Below, piece by piece: positions 44,046 to 54,435 of a stretch of DNA of 64,000 bases. Origin of the DNA: Halomonas sp. I5-271120 (GTDB taxonomy: Bacteria > Pseudomonadota > Gammaproteobacteria > Pseudomonadales > Halomonadaceae); assembly GCF_030553075.1 (NCBI RefSeq), contig NZ_CP130701.1, positions 3,038,001 to 3,102,000 of the forward strand. Reading direction: 5' to 3'. Within the stretch, counting starts at the first letter, position 1; each line of letters begins with the position of its first letter. The notes under the pieces were generated by a model. That model was given only the letters and a program-made list of their open reading frames with translations, did not search any database and had not been told where the DNA came from. Made by a program: the position numbers and the translations under genes.

Positions 44046-45356
44046 ATGTCATCACACTACTCAGAGGCCGTCGCCGGCAATGACGGCCTAGCGCCGATCA
44101 CCGATGTCGACGCCTACGTGACGCAGTTGGGCCAGCAGGCCAGCGCCGCTGCCGCCATGATGCGGCGTTGCACTACGGCTAGCAAGAACTCGGCTCTGCT
44201 GGCGATGGCTCGACACCTCGATGAGTCGCGCGCCAGCGTTCTCGAGGCGAATCAACAGGATCTGTTGCGTGGTCGGGAAGCGGGCCTCGATGATGCCCTG
44301 TTGGATCGACTGGCGCTGGATGATGCGCGTGTCGATGCAATGATCAGCGGACTGAAGCAGGTCGCCGGTTTGCCCGACCCTGTCGGCGAAATCGATGGCT
44401 TGCGGGCGCGGCCCAGCGGCATTCAGGTCGGTCAGATGCGGGTGCCGCTAGGCGTCATCGGTATCATCTACGAGTCTCGGCCCAACGTCACCCTGGAAGC
44501 GGCCAGTCTGTGTCTCAAGTCTGGCAACGCCTGCATTCTGCGCGGCGGCTCCGAAGCCCGGGACAGCAACGCTGCCCTGGCGAGCTGCATTGCTGCCGGC
44601 CTTGCCGAGGCCGAGCTGCCGGCGGCGGCCGTGCAGGTGGTGGCGACCACTGACCGCGCCGCGGTGGGGCGTCTGATCGCCATGCCCGAGCACGTCGATG
44701 TAATCATTCCTCGCGGCGGCAAGTCGTTGATCGAGCGCATCACACGCGAGGCGCGAGTGCCGGTCATCAAGCACCTCGACGGTGTCTGTCACGTCTACGT
44801 CGACGCCACGGCCGATCTGGACAAGGCGCTGGCGATCGCGGTCAATGCCAAGACCCAGCGCTACGGCACCTGCAACACCATGGAGACCCTGCTGCTGGAC
44901 GCGCCGATTGCCGAGACGCTGCTGCCAAGGCTCGCCGCGGCCTATGCCGAGCACGGTGTCGAGCTGCGCGGCTGTCCGCGAACCCAGGCCCTGTTACCCG
45001 GCGTGGTGCCGGCCGAGGAGGCCGACTGGCATGCCGAGTATCTGGCACCTGTGCTGGCGATCCGGGTGGTCGATGGCATCGAGGCGGCGATGGATCATAT
45101 CGGCCATTACGGCTCTCATCACACCGATGCCATCGTCACCGAGCACTACGGCCTGGCTCGCCGCTTCCTGGCCGAGGTTGATTCCAGCTCGGTGATCGTC
45201 AATGCCTCGACTCGCTTCGCCGATGGCGTCGAATATGGCCTGGGGGCCGAGATCGGCATTTCGACAGACAAACTGCATGCCCGCGGCCCGGTGGGGCTCG
45301 AGGGGCTGACCACCCGTAAATACGTGGTGATGGGCGATGGTCATGTCCGTGGCTGA
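44046..45356 (+). CDS. proA: Gamma-glutamyl phosphate reductase ProA
   Basis: NADPH-dependent reduction of glutamyl phosphate in proline synthesis. The 436-residue protein has [17 protein letters not shown], the conserved [13 protein letters not shown], and the catalytic Cys in [13 protein letters not shown] near residue 280. The C-terminal [10 protein letters not shown] and [20 protein letters not shown] are also typical. The start is ATG 44046; a TTG at 44037 would bring it closer to a GAGGAG site. The end overlaps the start region of nadD. Proline is relevant to osmoadaptation in salt-loving bacteria. Confidence 0.96.
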   Translation: MSSHYSEAVAGNDGLAPITDVDAYVTQLGQQASAAAAMMRRCTTASKNSALLAMARHLDESRASVLEANQQDLLRGREAGLDDALLDRLALDDARVDAMISGLKQVAGLPDPVGEIDGLRARPSGIQVGQMRVPLGVIGIIYESRPNVTLEAASLCLKSGNACILRGGSEARDSNAALASCIAAGLAEAELPAAAVQVVATTDRAAVGRLIAMPEHVDVIIPRGGKSLIERITREARVPVIKHLDGVCHVYVDATADLDKALAIAVNAKTQRYGTCNTMETLLLDAPIAETLLPRLAAAYAEHGVELRGCPRTQALLPGVVPAEEADWHAEYLAPVLAIRVVDGIEAAMDHIGHYGSHHTDAIVTEHYGLARRFLAEVDSSSVIVNASTRFADGVEYGLGAEIGISTDKLHARGPVGLEGLTTRKYVVMGDGHVRG

Positions 45357-46032
45357 TGATAGTCCATCGGCCGGCGCGATGAGTCGCCCGCCTCGGGTGG
45401 CGATGCTCGGCGGCACCTTCGACCCGGTGCATCTTGGCCACCTGCGCAGTGCCGTGGAGCTTCGCATGCAGCTGGGGCTGGACCGCGTACATATGATCCC
45501 TGCCCATGTGCCGCCCCACCGGGCGGCGCCGGGTGTTTCCAGCGCCGAGCGCCTGGCGATGCTGCGCGCCGGCATTGGCGACACGCCGGGGCTCTATGCC
45601 GACGACCGTGAGCTCCGGCGTGAGGGGCCGTCCTATTCTGCCGATACCCTGAACAGCCTGCGCGAGGAATACGGCGGTGAGGCGCGACTGTTGATGGTCG
45701 TTGGCCACGATGCCTTTTTGAAGCTTGCCGACTGGCATGATCCCGAGGCGCTCTTCGCTCAGGCGCATGTGGTGGTCATTGCTCGGCCCGATCACGCTGC
45801 TCCCTTGCCGTCAGCGCTTCAGGAACTCATCGCCGGTCGCGAGGTCCAGACCTGCGAGGCGCTGTTTGAAACGCCAAAAGGCAGCGTCATGCAGCTGGCT
45901 CTGCCCAGCCGTTTGGCGGTGTCCGCCACCGCTATTCGTCGCTGGCTGGGAGAAGGAGAAAGCGTGCGCTACCTGCTGCCCGAGGCGGTGCTCTCGCATA
46001 TCGCCCGAGGCGGGCTATATCGCGGTGCATGA
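45343..46032 (+). CDS. nadD: Nicotinate-nucleotide adenylyltransferase NadD
   Basis: Transfers AMP to nicotinate mononucleotide in NAD synthesis. The nucleotidyltransferase signature [19 protein letters not shown] lies near the N-terminus, and [21 protein letters not shown] near the end. Starts at 45337, 45343 and 45379 are all in frame; the first two overlap proA by up to 20 bases, and the last gives the usual length of about 217 residues. The gene leads the nadD-rsfS-rlmH-mrdA run, as in many gammaproteobacteria. Confidence 0.94.
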   Translation: MSVADDSPSAGAMSRPPRVAMLGGTFDPVHLGHLRSAVELRMQLGLDRVHMIPAHVPPHRAAPGVSSAERLAMLRAGIGDTPGLYADDRELRREGPSYSADTLNSLREEYGGEARLLMVVGHDAFLKLADWHDPEALFAQAHVVVIARPDHAAPLPSALQELIAGREVQTCEALFETPKGSVMQLALPSRLAVSATAIRRWLGEGESVRYLLPEAVLSHIARGGLYRGA

Positions 46033-46099
46033 GGCGCTGTCGCCAGGGTCTCAAACGGGTAGAATAGGCGTTGAACCATGCATTCATGAATGAGGCGAT

Positions 46100-46465
46100 A
46101 TGCACATCGACGTTTTGAAACCCCTGGTCATCGATGCCCTGGAGTCACTGAAGGGCCAGGACATCACCACTCTCGACGTATCCGATTTGACTGATGTGAC
46201 CGATCAGATGGTGATTGTCAGCGGGACCTCCAGCCGTCACGTGGCGGCGCTTGCCAATAACGTGGTCGAGACCGTCAAGGAACATGACGTGATGCCGCTT
46301 GGCGTCGAAGGCCATAGCGGTGCCGACTGGGTGCTGGTCGATCTCGGTGACCTGGTGGTTCACGTGATGCTTCCCGAAGCCCGTGACCTCTATGACCTCG
46401 AGCGGCTGTGGACCGAGTTGCCCCGCGATGGCGCCCATGAGCGCCAAGGCGGAGGCCTGGCGTGA
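46100..46465 (+). CDS. rsfS: Ribosomal silencing factor RsfS
   Basis: RsfS binds ribosomal protein L14 and blocks subunit joining when nutrients are scarce. The 121-residue protein has the family core [36 protein letters not shown], then [34 protein letters not shown]. It overlaps rlmH by four bases (GTGA). The short acidic/Gly tail is variable in the family. Confidence 0.97.
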   Translation: MHIDVLKPLVIDALESLKGQDITTLDVSDLTDVTDQMVIVSGTSSRHVAALANNVVETVKEHDVMPLGVEGHSGADWVLVDLGDLVVHVMLPEARDLYDLERLWTELPRDGAHERQGGGLA

Positions 46466-46929
46466 AGTTGCGCGTGCTGGCGGTCGGCACGCGCATGCCT
46501 GACTGGGTGGAGAAGGGCGTCGAGGAGTATCGCAAGCGCCTGCCCCGGGACTTTGCCCTGGAAATACACGACATAACCCCCGGCGCCCGGGGCAAGAACG
46601 CCGACACGGCGCGAGCCATTGCCCTGGAAGGCGAGCGGATGCGTGACAAGCTGCGCGGCAACGAGCAGCTTGTCGCGCTGGAAGTGGGCGGCAAGCCCTG
46701 GAGTACCGAGCAGTTGGCCCAAGAGGCCGACCAGTGGCGTCTGGAAGGACGTGATGTGGCACTGCTGATCGGTGGGCCTGAGGGGTTGGAGCCTAAACTG
46801 TCGGCGAGCGCTCATCAGCGCTGGTCGCTGTCGCCGCTGACGCTGCCGCATCCGCTGGTGCGTATTCTGCTGGCCGAGCAGCTCTATCGGGCCTGGACCC
46901 TGCTGGTCGGCCACCCTTATCACCGTTGA
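46462..46929 (+). CDS. rlmH: 23S rRNA pseudouridine-1915 methyltransferase RlmH
   Basis: SPOUT-class enzyme that methylates pseudouridine 1915 in helix 69 of 23S rRNA. The 155 residues match E. coli RlmH in length; [28 protein letters not shown] opens the protein, and the SAM-knot motifs [12 protein letters not shown] and [24 protein letters not shown] close it. It starts with GTG 46462 overlapping rsfS. Confidence 0.97.
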   Translation: MKLRVLAVGTRMPDWVEKGVEEYRKRLPRDFALEIHDITPGARGKNADTARAIALEGERMRDKLRGNEQLVALEVGGKPWSTEQLAQEADQWRLEGRDVALLIGGPEGLEPKLSASAHQRWSLSPLTLPHPLVRILLAEQLYRAWTLLVGHPYHR

Positions 46930-47006
46930 GTCGTCTAAGGCCGAGGGCCTGTCGCTCCCGTGGAGAGTGATCGTTTTGATGTTGTCGGAATCCGCGAGTG
47001 CCCCTC

Positions 47007-48881
47007 ATGCGTAAGCATCGTCAGGCGCTGAAGAATGCCCGTCAGGAAATGCATACCTTCCGCGTCCGCTCGCTGGTCGCGGCTTGCCTGGTGGTCCTGC
47101 TCACCGGTGCCTTGATGGCGCGGCTCGTCTATTTGCAGGTGGTCCAGCATGATGTCTACATCACGCGCTCGGAGAACAACCGGGTCCGGGTCGAACCCCT
47201 GCCGCCCACTCGCGGGCTGATCTATGACCGTAACGGCGAGCTTCTGGCCGAGAATCGACCGACCTACAACCTTACCCTGGTGCGCGAGCGGGTCGATGAC
47301 ATCGATGCCACCCTGGCGCTGCTGATCGATCTTCTCGATCTGCCTGATGCCGAGATCGAGGCGTTCCGCGAGCGCTCCCGGCAGCGCCAGCGACCCTTTC
47401 AGCCGGCATTGTTGATGAGTGATCTCAGCGAGGAGCAGATCGCCAAGCTCGCCGTCAATCGCTATCGCCTGCCGGGTGTCGAGGTCGAGGCTCAGCTGCT
47501 GCGCTACTATCCGGATGCCAAGATCATGTCGCATGCGCTGGGGTTCGTCGGGCGCATCAATGCCGAAGAGCTCAATCAGCTGGATCCCGGCAACTACGCC
47601 GGCACCCACTTCGTGGGCAAGACCGGCATCGAGCGTTACTACGAGACAGAGCTTCACGGCCAGGCAGGGCTGCGCAAGGTTGAAACCAATGCCCGGGGGC
47701 GCGTGCTGCGCGAGCTGGGGCGCACCGATCCCGTGCCAGGAAAAAACCTGACGCTCACCATCGACAAGGACCTTCAGTCCCTGGCCGTTGACCTGATGGA
47801 CGGCCGGCGCGGCTCGATCGTGGCCATCGCCCCGCAGACCGGCGAGATTCTGGCCATGGTCTCGACGCCCGGTTTCGACAGCAACCAGTTCGTGACCGGT
47901 ATCGATGTGGCGTCTTACCGGGCGCTGCAGAACAATATCGACCTGCCGCTCTTCAATCGCGCCGCTCGCGGTCACTATCCGGCGGGCTCGACGATCAAGC
48001 CTTTCATGGCGCTGTCTGGCCTGATCGAAGGGGAAATTACGCCCAGCGATACCATCTATGATCCGGGCTATTACCAGTTGCCCAACGATTCGCGTCGCTA
48101 TCGCAACTGGCTGCGCTGGGGGCATGGCAAGGTCGACATGGAGCGCGCCATCACGGTGTCTAACAACACCTATTTCTATAGCCTGGCCCATGAGGTGGGT
48201 ATCGATGCTATCAGCGAACATATGCATCAGTTCGGCTTCGGTGAGCACGTTACCCAGGACGTCTATGGCGAGAGCACTGGCTTGATGCCCTCGCGCGAAT
48301 GGAAGCGCGAACGCTTCAACCAGCCCTGGTACCCCGGTGAGACCCTTTCGGTGGGGATCGGGCAAGGTTATCTGCAGGTCACACCGCTTCAACTGGCGAC
48401 GGCCACGGCCGTGTTGGCGAACCGCGGTCACTGGGTCAAACCGCGACTGGCCAAACGCATCGGCGGCGAGGAAGTGCCGGTCGACTTACCGGATACCAAG
48501 GATGACATCACCATCGAGAACCCTGAGTGGTGGGATGACATCTACGCTGGCATGGAGAACGTGCTCTCGGGGCGTGAGGGCACGGCGCGGCGTGCCGGCA
48601 AGGGCCTTGAGTACCGCATGGGCGGCAAGTCGGGTACCGCGCAGGTGTTTTCGCTTGGTCAGGATGAGAAGTACAACGCCGATGAGCTCGCCGAGCGGCT
48701 GCGTGACCATGCGCTGTTCATCGCCTTCGCGCCGGTGGATGACCCGCAGATCGCGATCTCGGTGGTCATCGAAAATGCCGGCGGCGGCAGCAGTCATGCC
48801 TCTTATCTGGCACGCGACATGGCGGATGCCTGGCTATTGGGGAACGACGATGAAGATGACGCCCAGGGAGATGACGCATGA
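47007..48881 (+). CDS. mrdA: Penicillin-binding protein 2 (elongasome transpeptidase)
   Basis: Peptidoglycan transpeptidase of the rod complex, anchored by one N-terminal membrane segment (about residues 22-42). Seen: the dimerisation region RVRVEPLPPTRGLIYDRNGELLAEN, the active-site PAGSTIKPFMAL with the SxxK serine near residue 329, the SNN motif in VSNNTYFY, and KSGTAQV near 545. The 624-residue length is typical. ATG 47007 is taken as start; GTG 46998 would add three residues. It overlaps mrdB by four bases, and the two act together with MreBCD. Confidence 0.97.
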   Translation: MRKHRQALKNARQEMHTFRVRSLVAACLVVLLTGALMARLVYLQVVQHDVYITRSENNRVRVEPLPPTRGLIYDRNGELLAENRPTYNLTLVRERVDDIDATLALLIDLLDLPDAEIEAFRERSRQRQRPFQPALLMSDLSEEQIAKLAVNRYRLPGVEVEAQLLRYYPDAKIMSHALGFVGRINAEELNQLDPGNYAGTHFVGKTGIERYYETELHGQAGLRKVETNARGRVLRELGRTDPVPGKNLTLTIDKDLQSLAVDLMDGRRGSIVAIAPQTGEILAMVSTPGFDSNQFVTGIDVASYRALQNNIDLPLFNRAARGHYPAGSTIKPFMALSGLIEGEITPSDTIYDPGYYQLPNDSRRYRNWLRWGHGKVDMERAITVSNNTYFYSLAHEVGIDAISEHMHQFGFGEHVTQDVYGESTGLMPSREWKRERFNQPWYPGETLSVGIGQGYLQVTPLQLATATAVLANRGHWVKPRLAKRIGGEEVPVDLPDTKDDITIENPEWWDDIYAGMENVLSGREGTARRAGKGLEYRMGGKSGTAQVFSLGQDEKYNADELAERLRDHALFIAFAPVDDPQIAISVVIENAGGGSSHASYLARDMADAWLLGNDDEDDAQGDDA

Positions 48882-50041
48882 CGGCGCTGAGTGATCTGAC
48901 TAGGTCTCTGCGCGGCCGTCCGGTCAGGCCACCTCAGAGTGGCATGTCGCGACGCAAGAGCCTGTGGATGCGTGTGCATCTGGACCCCTGGCTGGTGCTG
49001 TTGCTGCTGGTGCTGATGGGGGCGGGGCTGGTGGTGCTTTACAGTGCCAGCGGGCAGAGTATGGTCGTGGTAGAGGCGCAGGCCTTGCGCCTGGGCGTGG
49101 CCCTGATGGTGATGTTCGTGCTGGCCCAGCTGTCTCCCGTGACCCTGATGCGCTGGTCGCCACTGGCCTATGGCGGGACCCTGCTGATGCTGGTGGCGGT
49201 GGAAGTGATGGGTGATGTCGGGATGGGGGCCAAGCGCTGGCTGGTCATCCCCGGGGTGATGCGCTTTCAGCCCTCGGAGTTGATGAAGTTGGCCATGCCG
49301 ATGATGCTCGCCGCTTATCTGGGGCGGCGTCAGCTGCCGCCACGACTGCCGGATTTGCTGGTCTGTGCGATGATCCTGGCGGTGCCCGTGGTACTGATCG
49401 CTCGGCAGCCGGATCTCGGTACCTCACTGCTGGTGGCGACGGCTGCCGTGTTCGTGGTGTTGCTGGCCGGATTGTCCTGGCGTTTCATCGCTTTCCTCAG
49501 CGTGCTGGTTGCCTCGGCCCTGCCACTGTTGTGGATGAACATGCATGACTATCAGCGCCAGCGCGTGCTGACTTTTCTCAACCCCGAGAGCGACCCGCTG
49601 GGCGCCGGCTGGAACATCATTCAGTCGACCACCGCCATTGGCAGTGGCGGGGTATTCGGCAAGGGCTGGCTGGAGGGGACGCAGTCCCAGCTCGAGTTCC
49701 TGCCCGAACGCCACACCGACTTTATTGTCGCGGTGCTTGGCGAGGAATTTGGTCTGGTGGGCATGCTGCTGGTGCTGTGCCTGTACCTGCTTATCGTCGC
49801 TCGGGGCCTATGGCTCTCCAATGGCGCCCAGGACAGTTTCGGTCGCCTGCTGGCGGGCAGTATCATTTTGACCTTCTTCATCTATGTATTCGTCAATGTG
49901 GGCATGGTCAGCGGTATCCTGCCGGTGGTGGGCGTGCCGCTACCGCTGGTCAGTTTCGGCGGGACCTCCAGCGTGACCTTGATGGCCGGTTTCGGTATTC
50001 TCATGTCCATTCATTCCCATCGGCGGTTATTGCCCCGTTAG
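48878..50041 (+). CDS. mrdB: Rod-shape glycosyltransferase RodA
   Basis: SEDS-family peptidoglycan glycosyltransferase partnering PBP2. A 387-residue protein with about ten hydrophobic segments. SEDS signatures are present: KRWLVIPGVMRFQPSELMKLA, the catalytic-loop stretch LPERHTDFIVAVLGEEFGL, and PVVGVPLPLVSFGGTS near the C-terminus. The start overlaps the PBP2 stop (ATGA). The N-terminal ~30 residues before the first helix are basic and slightly longer than in E. coli. Confidence 0.97.
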   Translation: MTALSDLTRSLRGRPVRPPQSGMSRRKSLWMRVHLDPWLVLLLLVLMGAGLVVLYSASGQSMVVVEAQALRLGVALMVMFVLAQLSPVTLMRWSPLAYGGTLLMLVAVEVMGDVGMGAKRWLVIPGVMRFQPSELMKLAMPMMLAAYLGRRQLPPRLPDLLVCAMILAVPVVLIARQPDLGTSLLVATAAVFVVLLAGLSWRFIAFLSVLVASALPLLWMNMHDYQRQRVLTFLNPESDPLGAGWNIIQSTTAIGSGGVFGKGWLEGTQSQLEFLPERHTDFIVAVLGEEFGLVGMLLVLCLYLLIVARGLWLSNGAQDSFGRLLAGSIILTFFIYVFVNVGMVSGILPVVGVPLPLVSFGGTSSVTLMAGFGILMSIHSHRRLLPR

Positions 50042-50070
50042 GGGGCATTGACCACGGAGAGCCCTGATCG

Positions 50071-51114
50071 ATGATCGCAGGACGTACGACAAGGAAGCTG
50101 TTGCCCCTCATCGCCGGGCTTGGGCTGGGCCTGGGTCTGTGCACCCAGGCGGCGAGTGCCGCCGACAGTCAATACGATGAGCATTTCGACCCGTCCACGC
50201 ACCCTGAGGTGGCGGCACTGGTCGACGAGCTGGCCGGACAGGGCATCGAGCGGGACTGGCTGACTGATGCGCTGAGCGACGCCGACTATCGGCAGGCAGT
50301 GCTGGATGCCATGGCAGGTGCCGCCGAGCGTCATCTGCGCTGGGATCAGTACCGTGCCATTTTCCTCAAGCCCGCACGCATCGAGCGCGGTGCGGCCTTC
50401 ATCGCCGAGCATCGTGAGGCGTTTGCGCGAGCCGAAGCCCAGTATGGCGTGCCGGCGCCGGTGATTGCCGCCATCATCGGCGTCGAGACCGACTACGGGC
50501 GAGTGACGGGCAGTCATCGTGTGCTGGATTCGCTGACCACCCTGGCATTTCATCACCCCAAGCGTGGCGACTTCTTCCGCGGCGAGCTGGCGGCCTTCCT
50601 GGAAATCACTCACCAGGCCGGCGTGGCCCCGGGAAGCCTCAAGGGCTCCTATGCCGGCGCCATGGGCTATCCCCAGTTTATCCCCACCAGCTACCGGGCC
50701 TATGCCGTCGACTTCGACGCTGATGGCGTGCGCGATCTGTGGCGCAATCCGGTCGATGCCATTGGCAGCGTGGCCAACTACTTCGCCGAACATGGCTGGC
50801 GCCCCGGAGGCGAGCTTTATGTCGAGGCCAGCGGCCCCCCGACGCCACCGGCGACGATAGATTTCAACCAGACACGGCCGCCCTATGCCCGGCTCTCCAT
50901 GCTGGCCGAGGCGGGTGTCGTAGCCGACTCGCAAGACCGCCTGGCAGCCAACGCCGAGGTGATTCCGCTGGCGCTGGATCTGGCCGATGGCGCCTACCGC
51001 TACCGGCTTGGCCTGTATAATTTCTATGTAATCACTCGCTACAACCATAGCCACCTCTACGCCATGGCGGTGACTGAGCTGGCCGAGGCGATTGCTCGGG
51101 AGGAGTCGGCATGA
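50071..51114 (+). CDS. mltB: Lytic murein transglycosylase B
   Basis: Cleaves glycan strands to 1,6-anhydro-muropeptides. The 347-residue protein has a signal peptide ending SAA/D without a lipobox Cys, so it is probably soluble periplasmic rather than lipid-anchored. The catalytic Glu lies in IIGVETDYGRVTGSHRVLDSL; LKGSYAGAMGYPQFIPTSYR and DFDADGVRDLW are family motifs. It lies between rodA and rlpA and overlaps rlpA by four bases. Confidence 0.95.
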   Translation: MIAGRTTRKLLPLIAGLGLGLGLCTQAASAADSQYDEHFDPSTHPEVAALVDELAGQGIERDWLTDALSDADYRQAVLDAMAGAAERHLRWDQYRAIFLKPARIERGAAFIAEHREAFARAEAQYGVPAPVIAAIIGVETDYGRVTGSHRVLDSLTTLAFHHPKRGDFFRGELAAFLEITHQAGVAPGSLKGSYAGAMGYPQFIPTSYRAYAVDFDADGVRDLWRNPVDAIGSVANYFAEHGWRPGGELYVEASGPPTPPATIDFNQTRPPYARLSMLAEAGVVADSQDRLAANAEVIPLALDLADGAYRYRLGLYNFYVITRYNHSHLYAMAVTELAEAIAREESA

Positions 51115-52049
51115 AGCCATTGTGGATACTGCTTCCGGCTATTGCTCTGCTGGCGGGCTGCGCCGCTGGCGGTGGCAGTGTGCAGCCGGTGAGCTCATCA
51201 GCGCCGCCGGCGGACGCGGGTACCGCCGGTGGCCGCTATGCCATGTCCAGCGATGCCTACCCCGAGACGCCGCCCGACGTGGCCAATGTGCCCGATGCGG
51301 TGCCGCGTCCTGAGCCACGCGCCAGCGGGGGCAATCGTTCGACCTACGAAGTCTGGGGCAAGACGTATCACGTGCTCGACGATCCGCGGGGCTATCGACA
51401 GGAGGGCACGGCGTCCTGGTATGGTAAGAAGTTTCACGGCTATGCCACCGCCAGCGGCGATATCTACGACATGTACGAGATGTCGGCGGCCCATCGTTCC
51501 CTGCCGCTGCCGAGCTATGTTCGCGTCACTAACCTGGATAACGGTCGCCAGGTGATCGTGCGGGTCAACGATCGCGGCCCCTTTCACGGTAGCCGCGAGA
51601 TCGACTTGTCCTATGCGGCGGCGGCCCGGCTCAATATTCTGGATCGAGGCACCGGCCGGGTCAGGGTCGAGGCAATCGACCCGGTGGCCTGGCAGGCTCG
51701 CCACTCCGGCAAGACGCCGGCCGGCAACGATACGGCAGGCACGAGCACCACAGCCCGTCGCAATGCGCCGGAGCAACAGGCGACGTCTGATCGCGACGTC
51801 GCTGAAAACGCCGACACCGACGGTTCGCTTTTCCTCCAAGTCGCGGCCTTGGGGTCTCAGGGCAATGCCCAGGCCCTCAAGACCCGCTTGGAGGACGAGC
51901 TCAACCAGCCGGTTCGCGTGACCAGCGATGCTCGCCTGCACCGCGTGCAGGTGGGCCCGCTGGCCGCTACCGGGGACCTTGAATCGGTGCGCGAGGCCCT
52001 GCGTCGTGCAGGCTTCGATCAGGCCCTGGTGATTCATGACGGCACCTGA
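51111..52049 (+). CDS. rlpA: RlpA septal-ring lytic lipoprotein
   Basis: A 312-residue lipoprotein with a lipobox (LLAGC) near residue 18. The double-psi beta-barrel (about 100-190) carries EGTASWYGKKFHGYATASGD and VIVRVNDRGPFHGSREIDLSY, with the Asp and His linked to transglycosylase activity in Pseudomonas RlpA. A low-complexity linker precedes a C-terminal SPOR domain (about 235-312: FLQVAALGSQGNAQALKTRL) that binds denuded septal glycan. The gene is coupled to mltB upstream and is followed by dacA, the usual order. Confidence 0.95.
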   Translation: MKPLWILLPAIALLAGCAAGGGSVQPVSSSAPPADAGTAGGRYAMSSDAYPETPPDVANVPDAVPRPEPRASGGNRSTYEVWGKTYHVLDDPRGYRQEGTASWYGKKFHGYATASGDIYDMYEMSAAHRSLPLPSYVRVTNLDNGRQVIVRVNDRGPFHGSREIDLSYAAAARLNILDRGTGRVRVEAIDPVAWQARHSGKTPAGNDTAGTSTTARRNAPEQQATSDRDVAENADTDGSLFLQVAALGSQGNAQALKTRLEDELNQPVRVTSDARLHRVQVGPLAATGDLESVREALRRAGFDQALVIHDGT

Positions 52050-52106
52050 GACGCGTGCCGCTGTCCCATTTAATTCCCTTCGCTCAACGCCACGAGAAAT
52101 GTTGTC

Positions 52107-53309
52107 ATGAAAGTCTCACTGTTCCGCGCCGGCCTCGGCCAACGCCTGATGTCCGCGCTCCTGCTGTGCCTGATGTGTTTTGCCCTGCCGCTCCAGGCGC
52201 AGGAGGTCGACAGTCCCCGACCACAGACCATGATTCCGTCGCCGCCGAGTCTCGCGGCTTCGTCCTGGATCCTGATGGATGCCGATACCGGCGAGGTACT
52301 GGTCAGCCATAATGCCGACGAGCGACTGCCGCCGGCCAGCCTGACCAAGCTGATGACCGCCTACCTGGTCGAGCATGAGCTGTCCCGCGGCAACATCGCT
52401 CGCGATGATCAGGTGTTGGTCAGCGAGAAGGCCTGGCGCACCGGCGGCTCCCGGATGTTCATTCAGGAGGGCTCTCAGGTCAGCGTCGATCAGCTGCTCA
52501 AGGGGGTCATCATCCAGTCCGGTAATGACGCAAGCGTCGCGCTTGCCGAGCACATTGCCGGCGGCGAGTCTGCTTTCGCGGATCTGATGAACCAGCAGGC
52601 GGACCGCATGGGGATGGTCAACACCCATTTCGCCAACGCCACCGGCCTGCCGCATGAGGATCACTATTCCTCGGCGCATGACCTGTCCCTGCTGGCGCGC
52701 CACATCATTAATGACTACCCGGAGCAGTACAAGGTATACGCCGAGAAGGAGTACACCTATAACGATATCCGCCAGCCCAACCGCAACCGCCTGCTGTGGC
52801 GTGATTCCAGCGTCGATGGCCTTAAGACTGGTCATACCGAAGCCGCAGGCTACTGCCTGGTGGCCTCTGCCAAGCGCGACGATATGCGCCTGATCTCGGT
52901 GGTGATGGGCACCAATTCTGACGAAGCGCGCGCCCAGGAATCCCAGAAACTGTTGAGCTATGGCTTCCGTTTCTACGAGACCATGGAGCTCTATCCGCAG
53001 GGCGCTGTACTCGCCACGCCGCGCATCTGGGGCGGCGAAAAGAACAACCTGCGCCTGGGGGTCGATCGCGAAGTTCGCATGACGGTTCCCCGCGGCCGGG
53101 GCGAAGAGCTGGCTGCGCGCCTCAACCTGCCGGCATCGATCGATGCCCCGGTGGAAGCAGGGGAGCGCCTTGGCACCCTGGAAATCAAGCTGGGTGATGA
53201 GGTGATCGGTGAGCGTCCGCTGGTGGCGCTGGAAAGCATTGATCAGGGCGGCATCTTCAAGCGTCTGCTGGACAGCGTTCGACGCTTCATCAGCGGCCTG
53301 TTCGACTGA
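52107..53309 (+). CDS. dacA: D-alanyl-D-alanine carboxypeptidase (PBP5/6 type)
   Basis: Trims the terminal D-Ala from peptidoglycan stem peptides. The 400 residues comprise a signal peptide ending LQA/Q, the penicillin-binding domain with SLTKLMTAYL (SxxK near residue 75), SGNDASVALAEH (SxN near 135) and KTGHTEAAGYC (KTG near 240), then a C-terminal beta domain and an amphipathic membrane-associating helix (IFKRLLDSVRRFISGLFD). All match E. coli DacA/DacC. A clear terminator follows. Confidence 0.97.
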   Translation: MKVSLFRAGLGQRLMSALLLCLMCFALPLQAQEVDSPRPQTMIPSPPSLAASSWILMDADTGEVLVSHNADERLPPASLTKLMTAYLVEHELSRGNIARDDQVLVSEKAWRTGGSRMFIQEGSQVSVDQLLKGVIIQSGNDASVALAEHIAGGESAFADLMNQQADRMGMVNTHFANATGLPHEDHYSSAHDLSLLARHIINDYPEQYKVYAEKEYTYNDIRQPNRNRLLWRDSSVDGLKTGHTEAAGYCLVASAKRDDMRLISVVMGTNSDEARAQESQKLLSYGFRFYETMELYPQGAVLATPRIWGGEKNNLRLGVDREVRMTVPRGRGEELAARLNLPASIDAPVEAGERLGTLEIKLGDEVIGERPLVALESIDQGGIFKRLLDSVRRFISGLFD

Positions 53310-53332
53310 GCGCGATTAGTAGTGATCAAGAC

Positions 53333-53363
53333 AGCGGGCGGCCATCAGGGCCGCCCGCTCTTG
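53333..53363 (+). terminator. Terminator after dacA
   Basis: An 11-bp perfect stem (53333-53343 with 53349-53359) and a five-base loop are followed by cttgg. The T run is short. It separates dacA from ybeD-lipB-lipA. Confidence 0.7.
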
Positions 53364-53419
53364 GTTGAGGGGGATAGGTTGAGTAGAATACTGGGATAAA
53401 CCATTCGTTGAGTACGCTC

Positions 53420-53731
53420 ATGACCGACAAGTCCCTGCGGGACATGCGCCTCGCCGGCGCTCCCGCGTCAGCTCACGCCACCGAACTCGAATACCCCTGC
53501 GACTATTCGCTGAAGATCGTCGGTGACGCCGTCGAAGGGTTGAGCGAGTTGGTGATCAAGATTGTCGAAGACCACGACTCGGCCTTCGATCGACAGACCG
53601 TGCGTCTGGTGGATAGCCGCAACGGCAAGTTCCAGTCGGTGCGCCTGACCATCACCGCGACCGGTCCCGAGCAAATCGCCGCCCTGCACGCCGACCTCAA
53701 GGCCTCTGGCCGCGTGCACATGGTGATCTGA
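53420..53731 (+). CDS. ybeD: DUF493 protein YbeD
   Basis: A 103-residue cytoplasmic protein of the YbeD (DUF493) family, an ACT-like fold of unknown role, conserved next to lipB in gammaproteobacteria. The start is ATG 53420; a TTG at 53408 would add four residues. The family core [31 protein letters not shown] and the end [19 protein letters not shown] are clear. The stop overlaps lipB (TGATG), suggesting a link with lipoate synthesis, but no activity is established. Confidence 0.95.
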   Translation: MTDKSLRDMRLAGAPASAHATELEYPCDYSLKIVGDAVEGLSELVIKIVEDHDSAFDRQTVRLVDSRNGKFQSVRLTITATGPEQIAALHADLKASGRVHMVI

Positions 53732-54408
53732 TGCCCGAACTCGAGGTCTATCGGCTCGGTCGGCAGCCTTATCTGCCGGTCTGGCAGGCCATGCGTGAGC
53801 TCACCGATCGCCGCGGCCCCGACCAGCCCGACCAACTGTGGCTGGTCCAGCATGACCCGGTGTTCACTCAGGGGCAGGCAGGGCGCCCCGAGCACCTGTT
53901 GATGCCCGGCGACATTCCGGTGGTCGAGACCGACCGTGGCGGGCAGGTGACCTACCATGGTCCCGGCCAACTGGTGATCTATCCGCTGCTCGACGTCAAG
54001 CGTGCCAAGCTTGGCGTGCGCAGCCTGGTCACCGCGCTGGAAGAGGCCGTGGTCGATGCCCTCGCGGAGCATGGTATCGCGGCAAGGGCGCGGCCTGACG
54101 CCCCGGGGGTCTATGTGGGTGATGCCAAGATCGCCTCTCTGGGGCTTCGCATCCGTCGTGGTTGCAGTTTCCATGGTGTGGCTGTGAACCTGGCTATGGA
54201 TCTGTCGCCGTTTGGGCGCATCAATCCCTGTGGCTATGCTGGTATGGCCATGACCCAACTCGCCGACCTGGTCGATGGCGTCCCTGATGTAGACGCCGAG
54301 ACCCATCGCCTGGTCCGTTGTCTGGCCGCGCGGCTTGGCAACATGCAACTCACCGACAAGCCCGGCATGCCGCCTTCTCTGGTTTCCGACCAGAGCGCGA
54401 GTGCCTAA
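53731..54408 (+). CDS. lipB: Octanoyltransferase LipB
   Basis: Moves octanoyl groups from ACP to lipoyl domains. The 225-residue enzyme has [20 protein letters not shown] near residue 70, the conserved Lys in [15 protein letters not shown] near 132, and the acyl-accepting Cys in NPCGYAGM near 168. Its start overlaps the ybeD stop by one base. About 15 extra Ser/Pro-rich residues lie at the C-terminus. It precedes lipA by 27 bases. Confidence 0.97.
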   Translation: MPELEVYRLGRQPYLPVWQAMRELTDRRGPDQPDQLWLVQHDPVFTQGQAGRPEHLLMPGDIPVVETDRGGQVTYHGPGQLVIYPLLDVKRAKLGVRSLVTALEEAVVDALAEHGIAARARPDAPGVYVGDAKIASLGLRIRRGCSFHGVAVNLAMDLSPFGRINPCGYAGMAMTQLADLVDGVPDVDAETHRLVRCLAARLGNMQLTDKPGMPPSLVSDQSASA

Positions 54409-54435
54409 CGTTTACGAGCGCAGGATATCCTGATC

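Noticed and set aside
46935..48431. 498-codon minus-strand frame opposite mrdA
   Set aside because: Antisense shadow; PBP2 motifs are complete on the plus strand.
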